A stretch of DNA of 64,000 bases from Strongylocentrotus purpuratus (Eukaryota; Echinodermata; Echinoidea; Camarodonta; Strongylocentrotidae). Position 1 is the first letter of the stretch; each line of letters starts with the position of its first letter. The notes under the pieces were generated by a model that was not told the origin of the DNA, searched no databases, and saw only the letters and a program-made list of their open reading frames with translations. The translations under genes were made by a program, and so were the position numbers. Shown here one piece after another: positions 11,801-27,125 of this stretch. Location: positions 22,599,713-22,663,712 of the forward strand of contig NW_022145611.1 of assembly GCF_000002235.5 (NCBI RefSeq). Reading direction: 5' to 3'.

Positions 11801-14800
11801 ATTATAATTTATATAGTAATACATTGAATATGATAACGTATATAGTTACATATTTTATATCACAAGTGATTAATTGTCACAATGAAATCTTGGTGTCTTT
11901 ACTAGGAGGACGTTAAGAGGGCATAAATATCAAGCGTTAACCATATCTATAAAAAAAACTCCAGTAACACCTCTGAATAACATCTAAAGGTGAATTTAAC
12001 AGCTCATCATATGTTTTCAAGGAATTTTCCCATATTTTATGCCTTGCCTCAATTTAATCTAAACAATGAAGAATACATTTAAGGATAATTGATTTGCAAG
12101 ATAGCATTTGTTTGCCCTTGAATGGATTTATCTTGAAGTAGTTGGAAATATGATATATGAGTTTAGAATTTGTGTTGGCAGTGCCGCTTGCCAGATATAT
12201 CTGAGAATTTTTGTTGTTGTCCGAACGGAAGTATGAACAATTTCATAGTGTCATATTATTTCTTGAATGATCTGGAAAATATCCAAATCTTTGAACAATA
12301 ACAAGGTTTGATAGTTGATTTCAAGTGAATGTCATATTGTTTTATTTTTAAGTATTATGATTATTATTACCTTTTTATTCATCTAACATCTCTTTAGGTC
12401 ACAATTAATCCAATAAAAACAACAGGGTATCAATGATTATGACTATTACTTTGCAATTGTGATGTATGAAACAGTAATGATGATCATGTTTACAACAGTC
12501 GTAACAATAATAATGGTTGTGATGAATGAGATGAAGCTGATATTACTGACTACCAATATGAATGAAGATGATCATTATGATGTCTGTTACCCATTATTCA
12601 TCTAATATCTCTTTAGGTCACAGTTAATGCAATCTAAACAACAGGGTATCAATGATTATGATTATTACTTTGTAATCATAATGTAAGAAACAGTAATGAT
12701 TATCATATCCACAATAGTCGTAATAATGATAGTGGTTATGATGAATGAGATGAAGCTGATATTTATTACTGGCTACAAATATGAATGAAGATGATCATTG
12801 TGATGTCTTTTGTGAAAGCAAACCATTTATAATAATGTCAGGCTGACTGAAGAGGCTACTTTCTCTTCTCCCCAATAATAGGATTTTCATTCTCATGGCG
12901 ATGCTGCCAGCTTTCTATTGATCTCTCTACCTATGTAAGAGGAATGTATCTTGATCTGAATAAAACCAATATCAATGTAGTTGCCTTCAGGATCAGGAAT
13001 GCAACATAAATCAGCTCTATAGATCATGTCTGAGTGAATGAACATTCAGTTGCATGATATATGTTATTGAGAGCTTTAGCTTTGGATCTATCACCCGTAT
13101 GTTAGCTATTCATGATATTCTTCCTATTTCTGGTGAGAGTGTTATGTAAATTTTAAAGATAATTATAAGTGAAAAAAACTAGATATTTTTGGGGAATATG
13201 CTTACCCTTATGATATAAAGTTATAAAGATCAGAAGACTTCTTAATCAAGGGACAAGCCATAAGCAGCATGTTTATAGCATCTCATTTCATTATGATTCT
13301 AGGTGTATGATATATATGAGAAGATATTATATTTAATTTTCAGCACAAGTACATACTTGGCATAATATTTAACAACAAATAAAAAATATATTTGTTCAAG
13401 AGTCTTTTAGAAGTTTTATTTAGAATTCTTCCTTTCATTAATGACTTAACAAAAATACACTTGATATTTCATGTTGGCAAGATCATATTTCAAAATAATG
13501 GGGGAAAAAAGCGGTGGCAAATTGGGTGAACCTTTCTGTAACTTTTACAAGTGAAATCAAGTTTCCATCATTGTCTTTCAGGGATAGATGTTGAGTTTTT
13601 ACTTTTTTTGACATCTTGCATCCTTTTGCAATATATGCATTGTGAATAAATGTATGTAAATACATGTACTTTATTTAGTACCACAGTGCATATTTTTGTT
13701 GTTGGGGGGAGGGGTATATATCTGAAGTTTCAGATTGATGAAATGTGTTTAATGAATATTTTTCCATTTTTCATTGCAGAGCTTAGATGGCTTTCTCTTT
13801 GCGTTATACAGAGATGGACGGTTTCTATACATCTCAGAGACAGTATCAATATATCTGGGACTCTCACAGGTGAGGATGTAAAACATTTTCATCAGAAAGA
13901 AGTAAAAATATAAAACATGAGGAATTTGAGATTAAAACAAAAAATCCATTGCTTTTAATACTTTTCTGGTTAGTGTCTACATAAATTTATCAAATGAGTT
14001 GTTCTTCCAAATCTTCCAAATCTTAATAACAGAGAAAGAAACACTTTTTTACCAATATTAGAAATTTGTTAATCTGAAAATGAATTAATGTGTACTTGCT
14101 TCAAGGAATTCATCCTGCTTGGATTGAATGATCAATATCTATCTAATAAGGCCAAACTTTACTGTTTATAAGTTATAAACTTAGGAACCCTGTTGAACTC
14201 TTGAGAACATCAGTGGTGCAATGAACAGGAAGTATGATATCCTGGTTAAAGACCATTTTATCTCCTTTTCAGTTTAGAATAGATCTTGATTGTATTCATA
14301 TTCATATTTCTGGTCATAATGATAACAAATTATGAAATTATAGAATGCGAGAATGCCACTCAGAGGTATCTCTTAAACACTCCTACAAATTAGCATAACA
14401 ATTTCAGTTATGAATTGTGTTTTTTTAAGGAGAGAAATCCCAGATTTTATTGTAATTTTTGTCAAACATTTTAGCAGAAATAAGTGATATGATGATCACA
14501 TGTTTTCTGTGTTTCATTATTTTTTTGTAGTTGAATCCATGTATGGTCAATTATCAAGCCAATTAAAGTGCATCAGTGTTGTTTCAGAATGTGTATGCAT
14601 ATCAACAATATGCATTGATTATATACCGTAGCTGTATCTCTGTTAAATTAAGCCAGTGATGAAGTACATTACAAGTCATTATACTTAAATACAGATTTAT
14701 CATCTGCTTATCTAAAATCTCTATCGGTATCCATTTCATGTTAATTTCATTTAATGCAGCTTGCTTGCTCAAAACCCAACTGATATTACTGCCCTCATAT

Positions 14801-17800
14801 CAATGCTTGACCTCAAGTCAATTAATCATCCTTTCTTCCCCACCCTTTTCCCTATTCACTCAGTATAACAGTCAAATTGAATAATTGGCTTGGAATAGGT
14901 GTGAAAACTTTGCTAATTCACCCCGAGGGGGGTCATTGTACCCCTCTCCCACTTTCCCCTACCTGGTATTGGTGTTTCTTTACCTCCTGAGGGAGACCGT
15001 TGATAGGGATTAAACTGAATGACATCATAGTAAATAGGAGTGACCAGTGTAGTCTATCACTTATACTCTCACACTCTTTCCTGTGTAACATATTCATTTT
15101 TTTATTGGCATAAAAGGATACAAATAAATGAGATTAAAATTTGACCCAAGTACAGTAGAAAGATATTAAAATGAGAATTTGAATTTGTGCTAATGACATT
15201 TTTAGTGTGAATGTTAGTGAAATAATGACAATAACAGAGACAGACACATTGTTTATTGTTACATAAATCTTGTGGTACACAAATATTTATGGTCATATCA
15301 TTTTTTTGATTTAACAGATGAGTTTTACCTTATAGAATGCAGTTTCATCTATAAAGCATAACTCTTGAGGAGTTTAAATAGTAAAACATGTGCATTTGAT
15401 AGTATACAGTTGGTTTGGGAAAACCAGTTTGTGGAGAGTTTGTATTAATGCGTTAATATTAAAATTGATAGGGATTTTAAAAATCCATTATTGCAGTTCA
15501 GGCATTTAATTGACACATATTTTAAGATTTGAAATATGTAGATATAGTTCTTATTCAATGTATAGTTATAAAACATAAGTATAACAATTTGATTATGGCT
15601 ATGTAGTTAATTTCTTGTTGTTAATATTTGAATTAATTGGAAAGCAAGGAGGAAAATACAATGTTCTAAATAAAGGAATATATAGACAAATCAAAGAACA
15701 TTGAAATTTGTGAGGAGTTAAAAGGGGGAAAAAATGTATATCATGCCAAAAATGACTGAATAGAAGACCTTCTAATGTAGATGGTAGATTCAAATGTTAT
15801 ATAAAGAAAAAAGAAAGAAGATATAAGTCAAGCAAATCAGGCAAATTGATTTTGCTCATGTTCTAAGAATGTATGCTTGATGACATCTGCTTGCACTTTT
15901 ATTCTCCAGACTCTCTCTGGAGTTGAGAACACTCAAACAGAAGGGCCAATCATTATTTCATCATTAGACCAGCTTTTAGACCATTATCATTGTAAACCTG
16001 AATCAGTGTTAAGCATTTATTTATGGTAATCATCATCCTCTGGTCAGGTTTGAAAAGACAGCTTTTTCTTGGCTTTCTTTGAAGGGTAAAATTGATCTCT
16101 TATTGGGATAAGAGAATGTCTTTGATGGGCTAGGTAATTTGAAGTTAATGATGTGGAGCTGATGCTACTTCAAATTCCATGAATCAAAACCCCATTACCA
16201 CCACCCTACGGTTGCTAATAGGCGCTACGGTGCCACCCTCCAAAGGCAAATGTACCCTGGTTCTATGAGAGCGTTAGGCAGGAATATAATGAATTGATGC
16301 TTAATTAGTGTCATGGGCTCGGTGATGGGCGGGCCTGGTTTACTAGCAAGATGAGAATATTATGTGATTTAGATGATGTGAATGGTAGCTTGGGGAATAG
16401 GACGGGAGGGTGTTTGATGACGGGATAGCTTGTAGAGCAGGAAAGGTTAGGAGGATGGAAGGATGTGATCAAGAGGGGAAGCATATTCAATGAATTTTCT
16501 CACCTGTTTCCCAAGACTTTTGACGTCAAGGGAAAACTTGTTGGCGGCTGGTCTCTATGGAAGTATTAGAAGGAATGAAGATTGAGACTCAAGAAGAAAT
16601 TTCATCTCAATTCCAACTTTTTATGTGTCAAGTAGGTCATTTAGATCTTTGATGCTGCGAATTGAAAAGCTAGTATTAAAGTAACATGATTGAATTTATT
16701 ACAATTAAAATCCCACTACATTTTTATAATCTCATATCAAAGTACCATATCATTACTTTGTACATTTGTGATTGAGCATATTAACTTTTCTTTTGTAATT
16801 GAACTTAGAAACACATTAAGGTTTTTGAAAAATAGATGCTGAGAAAGGGAATGAGGTTATTCATTGAATTTATTTGTAATGGATAAATCTATGTAAATAC
16901 TGAATAGTCATTTGAATGAAAGGATTTTTAAAGAATATGTCTTTCGAATTTGAATAGCTTGACTGCATTCATTTTGCAAACACTGAAAAACAGGTCAGGC
17001 TTTACTTTTCATTGTGGTGTTTAGTCTGAAAAGAGAGGAAGACATACTTTTGTATTCACCTGCCGTCATCATTGGCTACACTCCACTTGACATACATCTA
17101 TGGGTTGTACCTCATCATGAAAACTAAAACCTTGATCCCCAAAGTATCCAGGATTCTTCACGCCCCACTGAAGTAGAGAAATCCTGCCCTCTTTAGACAC
17201 CCCAAACCTTGTTCTGTTACAAAACAGTACACTTACTACCTACTCTCATCACACTTCTAGCTTCCACGGGCCAGAGGTGGGGCCAGAGGAGGGTCCATCT
17301 TTACACCTCTTTGAGGAGAAGTTGAATTCTGAAGCAAGTCTATCCTGTTAATCCTCCTGTAACCAAGAGAGAGCTGAAATATTCAGAGCTTTCCTGGTTC
17401 CTTCAGGGAGTCCAGAAAGTATCGTGACCTCATGTATATTCATCCAACTTGGAGGTTCTCTTGCACTTTTTTTGCACAAAGACTCTGCGAAGAAGCCTCA
17501 AGACTAGGTCGTTACAGTCTTAATGGGCCTAATGGAACGCCATCATCATACATCATCATCTTCACTTTCTTGAAGCTTCTTCTTTGTCCAGACCAGCCAT
17601 CTCAATAATTCAGTTGCACTCATTTTCTTCAAAACCATCTTCCTTTTGTCTTGAGGAAAATTAGAAGTAGTTTGAGTTTGAGTGATAGATGTGGTTGTCC
17701 AGTGTAGCTCCAAACTGTTCATTGGTATTATGTTTTTAGGTTTTGACTTTACACCGTAACCCTCAGTGGAACCATTGCCATGCACATCAAAGCCAATCGG

Positions 17801-20800
17801 TCGGTTTCCTCCGTTAGTTTACTTTTTCTCTTGAGAATGTGTGAAGTGAGTCAATCAAGTCCTTACAATTCTTAATTTCCATTATTTAGCACTATGGTAG
17901 GAATAAATATTGATAATGCAGCCTTGAGAATTTTTAAAACTGCTGCACTTTTTGTACTTCAAGGTTAATATCTTCATGTAATATTTATGGGATATAGACT
18001 GTTATCATTCATCATTCCTTTATTAGCAGTTTTTGGTTCCATGTCATTTAGTAGCTTTGTAGGAGATAAAATAAACTTTTTGCACAAACAAAAGCTTTCT
18101 TGCTTGACAGAGACGTAACGTAGGGTTTACACTGTATGATAGTTAGGATATGAAAATGGAAATAAGGAAAGATATTGCACAATATGACCAATAAATGCAC
18201 TAGTGAATACATGTATTGATGAGTAGGAAGGAGTCAACACAACGACCAAATTATAATGAAACCACACAAACATACTCCCTCATAATCTGAAATTTCTTTC
18301 AACAATAAGAGGTTTATCGTAGATCAAAATGTATACTTCACAGTTTGAATTCCATCCTGAAAACACCGAAGTAAAATAAGAGTGAAGTTAGGAAAGCATT
18401 ATTAGATATTATGAATGGTAATAAGAGAACAATCAACACCTATGAATCTTTGCCGTGGATGTAGCCTCTGAACTGAATGTGATTTAATAGAGTCAAGCCC
18501 ATTTCTGAAGGACTCTCGGAGACTGAGAAAAGTGATCTTGCGTCTAACCGCTGGGGGTAACTAGACCCTAAATGCTCACCTCCTAGGTGAAACTAATGAA
18601 TAGAATTATCTCTGATGTATTCTGCGTTTCATTCTACAACTGTTTGACAGCTGACTTAAAAGTTCAGACGAATCTAAAAGGCAAATCATCCTGATCTCTT
18701 TTCTTTCTCCAGAGTCTGTATGTTCCAGTAGTATATTTGTCTGTTTTTGTCTAGTGCACTTCAACCTCTTAGTGAAATTTGTGTCTTCTTGACTGTCAAT
18801 CATTGTTCTACTTCCATCTTCAACTATCTTGATTTCCATTTTCTTTCCTGTTTTTCTTTTCTTACAACATCTATATTTTCTCTCATTCTTTTTGCCTTTT
18901 GCTTTCTTTTTTCTGTCTCCTTTTGTCCGTTCTGTCTCACCTTCTCTTTGTGCTACTCTACATACTGACTACTCTCTCTCTCTCTTTTTTTTTTTTTTTT
19001 ATCTCTTTCTCTCTTTCTTTCTCTTTCTCTCTTTCTTTCTCTCTCTCTCTTTCTTTCTCTCCATACCTACCTCTCTCTATCTCTGTATTTCTTGCTCCTT
19101 TTCTTTTCTCTCTCTTGATCTATCTATTTTCTTCTCCTTCTCTATCTTTCCCTGTCTCTGCCTCTCTCTTTCTCCATCTCCTTCTCATTAAAAATAAAGC
19201 ACATTGAAAATTGTTCATCGTGTGCTGTTTGATTGTAACTTATTATCATTAGTATATATCTTTTGTCCTCATCCCACACCTCTATCCCCGCCTAAAGATT
19301 TCATCATTTAATATTTTATTTAATGACAGGTGGAGTTGATGGGTTGTTCTGTCTTTGACTATGTGCATCCTGGAGATCATGCAGAGTTAGCTGAGCAGCT
19401 TGGAATGAAGCTACCACCCAATAAGACATCTTCATCCTCACCATCCAGTACCAATGCTGATGGTAACTCTACTAGTGGTTCCGGTGCTGGTAGTCCTGCT
19501 GCTATAGGTCCATCAGCTATCCAAGGTGGGTATATACATTCAATCCTGCTTCAGTTACCACTAGGAAAGAAGGACCATGTTTTGGTTTCTCTTGATCAAT
19601 GTTTGTCTCCCTTGGGTAGTCTTTATATGCAGGTTACACTGTAGTACCAATGAATCATATTTAGAACATCCCCTTGAGATTAAAGAGTGCAGTATCAATT
19701 GAAACTGTCTGGTAATAATGTTTATGCCATTAGAAATAACTAAATGAATCTTATATATGATTATTTAAAAAAAAATTGTGGCCAGATTATTTTATCCCCA
19801 TGTTTATTTTTCTTTTACTTAGTCTACAGATAAGCCCTCATAAATGTTTATATTTTTGTACATTTTCTTCTTTCTTCACTATATTTTTGTTCTTCAATGC
19901 TTAGATTGATCAGTTTATCATTGACAATTTAAAAGTAAAAGTTTCATTGGTCAGCTTGTGAATAGACATACAACCAGCACTTTGATCTGAATTCAAGACA
20001 TATACAGAAAGAGGTTAAGCATGGTACCAGTTTGAAGGTTAAACATTTTCTAAAGGTTTTCCATTTAACTGTACTGTGTGGAAGGAAATTTGAAGCGTTT
20101 AGATTGAGTCCCTAAATTCACCTGTTCCCCACTACCAAAGTGCAATAACTGTGCCATGTAAATGCCTTGGGTACAATTTCCTCCTGCAAGTGTTTTCCCA
20201 ATTTTAATAGTCAATATTTGAATATTGATCTAACCTGTCTTTGTAGTGTGCTTGTAAAATCTGATAATTCCTTGTAAAACCTCACACAGACGAGAGTGTG
20301 ACCAGCGAATTGTCCAACTTTTGAAGCTCTCTCAAATGTCTAGGCCAAATTAGCTCGTCAAGGTCGAGCTCGGCGGAGAAGGTCCGCCGGAAACTCAAGA
20401 TGCGTAAGATTGCACGGACAAGAGGAGAGCGCACATCTTCACGACAGAATATGATACGCTGATGAAAAATTCATGAGGCTCCCCCACATTTCTCTATATT
20501 TTTTATCTCTCTGTCTTTTTCACCGACCGACCGACCATCTCTCCAGTTCTCCTTTTCTCTCTTTAATCTGTTGAACCCGCCAAACAAATGACTCGCCAAC
20601 CCAAGATCAAATATGTGTACTGCACTTCGATGTGTTTCAAACATGCATTTTCCAGCCGACAATTTGGGATGTGTACCGGAGCTGGGGAAATCAATAAAGG
20701 CTTTGCTGTCAAACTCTAGGCTTTGGTCTGGAGTGTCAACAGTAAGGTGAAAAGAGACATTGCTATAGACACATGTAGATGTTACTGCTTATTTTTCCAT

Positions 20801-23333
20801 ATCGTTCAATTTCTGTAATTTAAAAACAAAACCTGCATTGAGCTTGTTTGCCTCTTTATCTTGAGTTTAAATTCTTGGATATTATTCATCATACACTCCT
20901 GATAACTGGAGACAAATTTTGTTACCAAATTTTGAGTATCAGAGTGAAGGAAAGAGCAATACCGCAAAATGGCCTCTTGAAATGAATCTATGAATATTAG
21001 GGCAAATATGAAGACTTGTTCAGGTAAAATTAGAGCAATTATGGGGAAGGAAATGTCTTGACATGTTCTCAGTCTTTGGATGCATTTTATTACATCTTAG
21101 AAGACTGAATGAAACTAGGTGACCCTACTATTGTCAAATATGATATTTTATCACTATATTTATGACTGCCCACATTTCAGTCAGTTTTGTTTTACAAGTA
21201 TATCAATGTGATACTGCAAACCTTTTTGCCTGTCTTTAATTTTTGTTCTCTTATCTTTTATCTGATGAGTGCGAGTTCAAAACCTTCAGTATATTTTTGT
21301 CCATGCTATCCTTATTTCTCTTTTTTCTTCTCTCTGTCTTAACTAGTGTAGAGCTGTCTGTTGCATTCTCTCTCTTTGGTTCAGGTTCATGAAAATATTA
21401 TATATCAGTTAGGTACTCCAAAAAGGAAGATGTGAAAAACTGAAACAGTTCTTATTTTTGCACAGTCTATACATCTAACCTATTAATGAATATAAGGCAA
21501 TTTTCTTTTTTCATATCCATAACAATTATTTCATTTTTTGGGGGACGGGAGGGACGGCATTGTCGATTTTGTATCATTAAAGGGACTTAATAACATTGTT
21601 CGGATGAGAAAAAATGGTGCTAAGGCAGTGACTTTAATGCTAGATATATGATTAAAGATAATCTGAAAGTTTGAGTAAAAACAGACCATTATTAATGATA
21701 ATAATTTGAAAACACTGATCTGATCGATTCCTGAATTCTCCCAACCATATTATTATAATTTATTTAAATTTTAGATGAATGTAAATCGTCACAAAGCAAT
21801 TAATTGGCTTTATATACCATTTCAAACGTTTAATAGTTGAAAGATTTTTAAGCCTGTTTTATGTCTTATTATCATGGAAAAACGGTTGAGAAAATTCAAA
21901 AATTGGTTAGGAGAATTTTAGAGGGTGTTGCACAGTTATGCCTTCAAAGAAAACCATTAATATCTTTGTGGTTTGAGAATTTTTTCAGGATTTTTTGCAT
22001 GTTAGAGGGTGAGTACAGTAGAAGAAATATAATAATTAACATTTCATATAAAATTGTGCAGTATTTTCATTAAACTTCAACAAAATTGTGAACATTTATA
22101 TAACTGAGAATTTGTTGGTCCTTGCTGCAAAATTGTTCATTAGTTATTTTTATTTTCATAAATTCACATTGAATAAAAGACCTTTTTATTAGAATGAAGT
22201 AAGCACGCAGATGTCAGTAATTGGAATATTTACCCTATTTTGCCTGGTTTCTAGACATGTGATGACAAATGAGGATGTTGAATCAATAGAAAGCTAAAGA
22301 GGAAGTAAAGAAGCTACTATGTGTTTGTAAAGACTGTTTGTGAAATAACAGAGTATCATTTGCAAAATGACCAATAAAGCTAAAATACACATCCAGCCTT
22401 CATTCTAGGACACCTAGCGTACTCTGTCTCTCCAACACCAACACTTTCAGGTCAATTTGCTGAGTAAATGCTTGCCAATTCCCCGCCACCCAGCCTCCCT
22501 GTAGAACCAACACCAAACCCCCTAAAAGCGGACATGTGCAAACTGCTCTGGAGCGGTCTTCTCTCCCATCGCAAACAAAAAAGACCGGTTGTGGGAGGCG
22601 GGTGCATGTTGACACGCTACTCGGACGTACGCTATGCCAGCTTCACTTGCCGACTTGAGATGCGCACTGGAGAGCAATCTTGCCTTGTCAAGCCTCCCTG
22701 GCATTGGCTAATGCTTATCTTCTTTCTCCTCTCCTCTCATTCCTCTCTTTGTCGAGATGTCTCCCTTTCTATCTCTTCTGCCTGCTCTGGTTCCAGTACC
22801 CTCCTTATTTAACCCCTGTCGGCCGGTTGAGCACAAGTGGACGGTCTAGAGTAGAGTAATTAGCTGTGAAATGGGCTTGGTGTTTGTAAGATACTTGAGA
22901 TACTGCCCTCTAAAACCTTCATGAATTTAGAATGTGTAGTTACCATAAAAGAGAACACCCATTCTTGATGACACACCTCCATATATCTTAGTTTAAAACT
23001 TTGTTGTTAGTGTCTGTATCATTGACTCCCACTTTCTCCTTTCATGATTTGTTCTCTCCATTTATACTGTTAAGCTTTTACCTTTCCAATTTCATATTAC
23101 TTATTCCATTTCATTTTCATGCCAAGTTCCTTTTTAGATTCATGATTAATTTTGATGTGTTCTATCCTGCTGTTCCTCCATCTTCCAAGTGATTTTTTCT
23201 CCCTATCTATTCCCTGAGAGACAGATCTCAAGTTGTGAATGCATCCAGAAGCACCTATGGCTAGATCTCTAGTGGTCTTGTGATTTCACTGGCTGGTGGA
23301 CTATATCCTCAGCTCTACTCCATCTCATGTCTT

Positions 23334-23383
<50 letters not shown>

Positions 23384-26300
23384 AATGTGTTATATATATA
23401 TAAATGTTCTCTCTGTATCTCTCTCTGTATCTCTCTATGTATCTCTCTGTCTCTCTACTTCCCTCTCTTCCCCTTCTCCCCTCCCTTTTTCTTCTTTTGT
23501 TCACTTTCTCTCCTCTTTCCCTCTATCTCTTGACCTCTCCCTATCTATCTCTATCTAGCCCTGTCTACCTCTCTTTTGACTCTCCATTTTCTCTTTCTTT
23601 CGGTTTCATGCACACCTAACTCTCTCTCTTTCTTTTCTTTATTTCAACACATTTTCTGTATAGATCCTTTTTTCCTGTACTTTATCTCTCTCTCTCTATG
23701 TATTTTCTCTTCTCATCCCACTTTTTCTTTTCAAATCTTGGTGAAGGTTACTTCAAGTAAAATTAATTGTAAGCTTATTCATTATTTGTTAAACATTCAT
23801 ATTTTCTTTATAAGAGCAAGGATGTCCCAAGCTCAGAAATCTGGAGGGAAAAAAAAGGGGAAAAAATATCCTGAAATCTGAAGGCAGGAACTATTTTAGT
23901 CCATCCTATCCATCTAGTACACAAACATCTTAAAATGTTTTGATACTTCATTATTTTGAAAAAAGGGATATTCTCTACCAGTAGATCTATAGAGGCTGAA
24001 TATACCCTTCTTCTTTTCATTCTGTTCAGATCGCTTACAGTCATAAGTCAAAAGTGACAATTCAGATTTCTTTAACGCTCCCATGGAATAAAGGATGATA
24101 CAGTATGAGGGGTTTGATAACTCCCAAACCGAGAGTCCGTGGCACCTCCCGACTCCCGTTCTGCGACACTCAGGGGAGAGATAACGACCTATACGTGCTC
24201 AAAATTATTGAATAACTTTTTATGCGCTTGAAAAATCGAACATGGCCGACAATGCCCTGTGCAAATGAAGGAAGGGGAAGAGAGAAGGAGAAGCGGAGTC
24301 CTGTCTTAGTATATCCCAAGAGGTTAAGTAGTGGTGAATTTGATTAGCATGTTATTGATTGTTAGCTTCCCCAGAAAATCAATTTGGCAATAAGTTTGGT
24401 TTGATCAAATGAAGGCAAGCACACGTATATATATATATATGGGCAAGGGATTGATTGAGTCAAATAATATTCATATGAAAAAAAGGTCAGAAATGGAAGA
24501 CTTGTTGCAGATTTCGTTATTGCCTACTGAAAATAGCTAAATCAATAAGGTTAAGAATTCTAGATTGTTGTCTTTACACAAGAAATCATGAAATGGAAAT
24601 ATGAAGTAAAATTGATTTTTCCCCTTGTAAAGGTTTTCCCCCTTACTCTATCAGTAAAAAGAAAAAATGGTTTGTTTCCTGAAAATAAAAACATACATTT
24701 TCTTGGAAAATGAAAACAAAAACAAAATTAAATTTTGCCACAACATAAGTCTTGTAAGTCTAAGTAAAAATATAAAAAGACGCTAGAGTAAAAATTGGGG
24801 CTGTTTGTTGTAACTGAATTGTAAACTCTCAAAGATATTCATTAAGTTATATTATTAATGAATTATTAACCTATATGTACATTGTCAGTAATCAAAGAGG
24901 ACTACAGTAATTACTACTTGTCTATTTTGATCACACTTTTGCAGAACTGCTTGTTCCATGAAAACATATTTGATAATTCTCTTTTCGTAGTCTTTTAGTT
25001 TTTATCATTTGTTTTTCATCAATTGTAATTTCTTGCACGTTCTTACCAAAACAATGTCTTTTCAATTTGAGATACTCTATTTCTCATTTAATTACAAGCA
25101 TTTTATTAAAAACTCTTACACAATACTGACTGTTCATCAAGGTTATTGAAGTTGGTTGAATTAATTTCACCAGTAGGAATGACTAAGGCTCATTTGATAA
25201 TTCTAACCATGGTTGAATTAAATAACACATTTGTCAGCATTCAATCTTGTTGCCACTTTTTTTTTTTTTTTTTATATAATCCAGTTTTGTGTTGGTATAC
25301 CACTCATCTTAAAATCTTTTGTTATGCTAATGATTCACAAAAAGTGCTCCATCTCTCCAATTTTGAACATTACCCTATAAATCAACTGTTGCTCTAATGC
25401 AGAGACAACCATGTAACGGATTACAAAGTTCTTCTCAGACTTTCTCTATTCTTTTTTAAATATCTGCTCTCTACTTATTTGAATAGCTTCATTGTCTTGA
25501 TAATCTTTTTTTTAGTCTCTTCCCTTTTTCTTCTTATACTTTTTTTCACAGGTTTTCTATTTATCTTTTCTTTGTATACCTCCCTAGATTCTTGAATTAT
25601 CAGGAACTTTCAGGGATAGAGTCAAATAATTGACTTCATTCATGCTTATGTAAGTGTCATTGTAGAATGGCACTTTGCTGATGTTAAAATCTGATTTATC
25701 TTCTCAATCACTAATATACTAATGACACTCTTAAAGTCTCGTTGTGTGTTAAACTACCTGAACTTCTGTGTAGTGTGCTTCAGGTTTCTGTAACTTATAA
25801 CACAGATATAATTATATAAGTTGGCTTGGGGGCATTTGTTGCTCTGAACTCCTTTCCCCCATCCCACGTGCCCTTTATTTGGACTTAATTGGTTTTTGGT
25901 TTGTCATTGTTGTTCTTTAGGCAGTTAACTGCCTCATGTGTGAAAGAGATTTCACTCTGAATATTTTTTATTTTGGTGATATACATGTGTTCCAGATTCC
26001 AGGAAGATTGAGATTTCATTAATTTTTTTCAATTGATGCCTATTCTATTGCATGTATTTTCAAAATTTAGAGATGTGACCGTTTCATTTCAGATCTTAAA
26101 GTCCTTTAAACTGATTTGAAACTTTCTGGTCTAAGACACAATCTATTGTTTTCATCTTCATTTTTTCAATACAACTTTTTGATAGTTTTCTTTGATCATG
26201 AAACAGTATATTTCCTTTTTGCTCAGCGCCAAAAGGGCTATGATGCACTGTGTGCTACCAGCATAATATAATGATAACTATTTTAACTAAGATATTCCTC

Positions 26301-26824
26301 TAAGAAATTGGTATACTGATTAGTTCTTAAATCTATACACGATATGAGGGACGAATCACTGTGATGTTTTTGTACATAGCTTCAGCGGTAAGAATGTACA
26401 GTAAAAAAATTAATTAATATCATAAAAACTAGTACAACATAATGCATGGCAACTTTATGTAACATGCCATAATGAAATATCATGGATGTATGCTAAAGTA
26501 AAATTCAAAGATGTGAAAAGGTGAAAAGGAAAAGAAAATACTTTTATAATAAAGCAGAACGACGAAGAAAGAGACAAGAACTAATGATGATGAAAGAAGG
26601 GAAGAGTGAGCAATGGAAAATTGGAAAGAGGAAGTGATAAATTAATTTCTGTAGGTGTAGGGTTGTGCATACAAATTAGGGTGATGGGATAGGAGGTATA
26701 ATGACATGAGGGAGGGTGGGACTAACACAAATGGGTATCTAGGGACCAATGCTCAACACTAGATCTATTACATCCACCCAAAGGCAGAGTCTCAATTATT
26801 CCTCCTCTATATTCATCTCTCTTG

Positions 26825-26856
<32 letters not shown>

Positions 26857-26866
26857 TTTCCCACTC

Positions 26867-26899
<33 letters not shown>

Positions 26900-26907
26900 T
26901 CTCTCCT

Positions 26908-26950
<43 letters not shown>

Positions 26951-27088
26951 TTCTCTTCTTATTCAATTGGTAAATTTTCTGTCTTTTATATCTTAGTTAT
27001 GACAACTACCATCTAATCTTATTTAATCTTACTCATCAATAATATACTTGCTATTTTTTATTCTTCCTTACTCTCTCCATTATCTCTC

Positions 27089-27125
<37 letters not shown>

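Noticed and set aside
22468-22812. 114-residue frame in a GC-rich island of intron 5
   Set aside because: It has no recognisable domain, the opposite strand is equally open, and it offers no donor in phase with the host gene.
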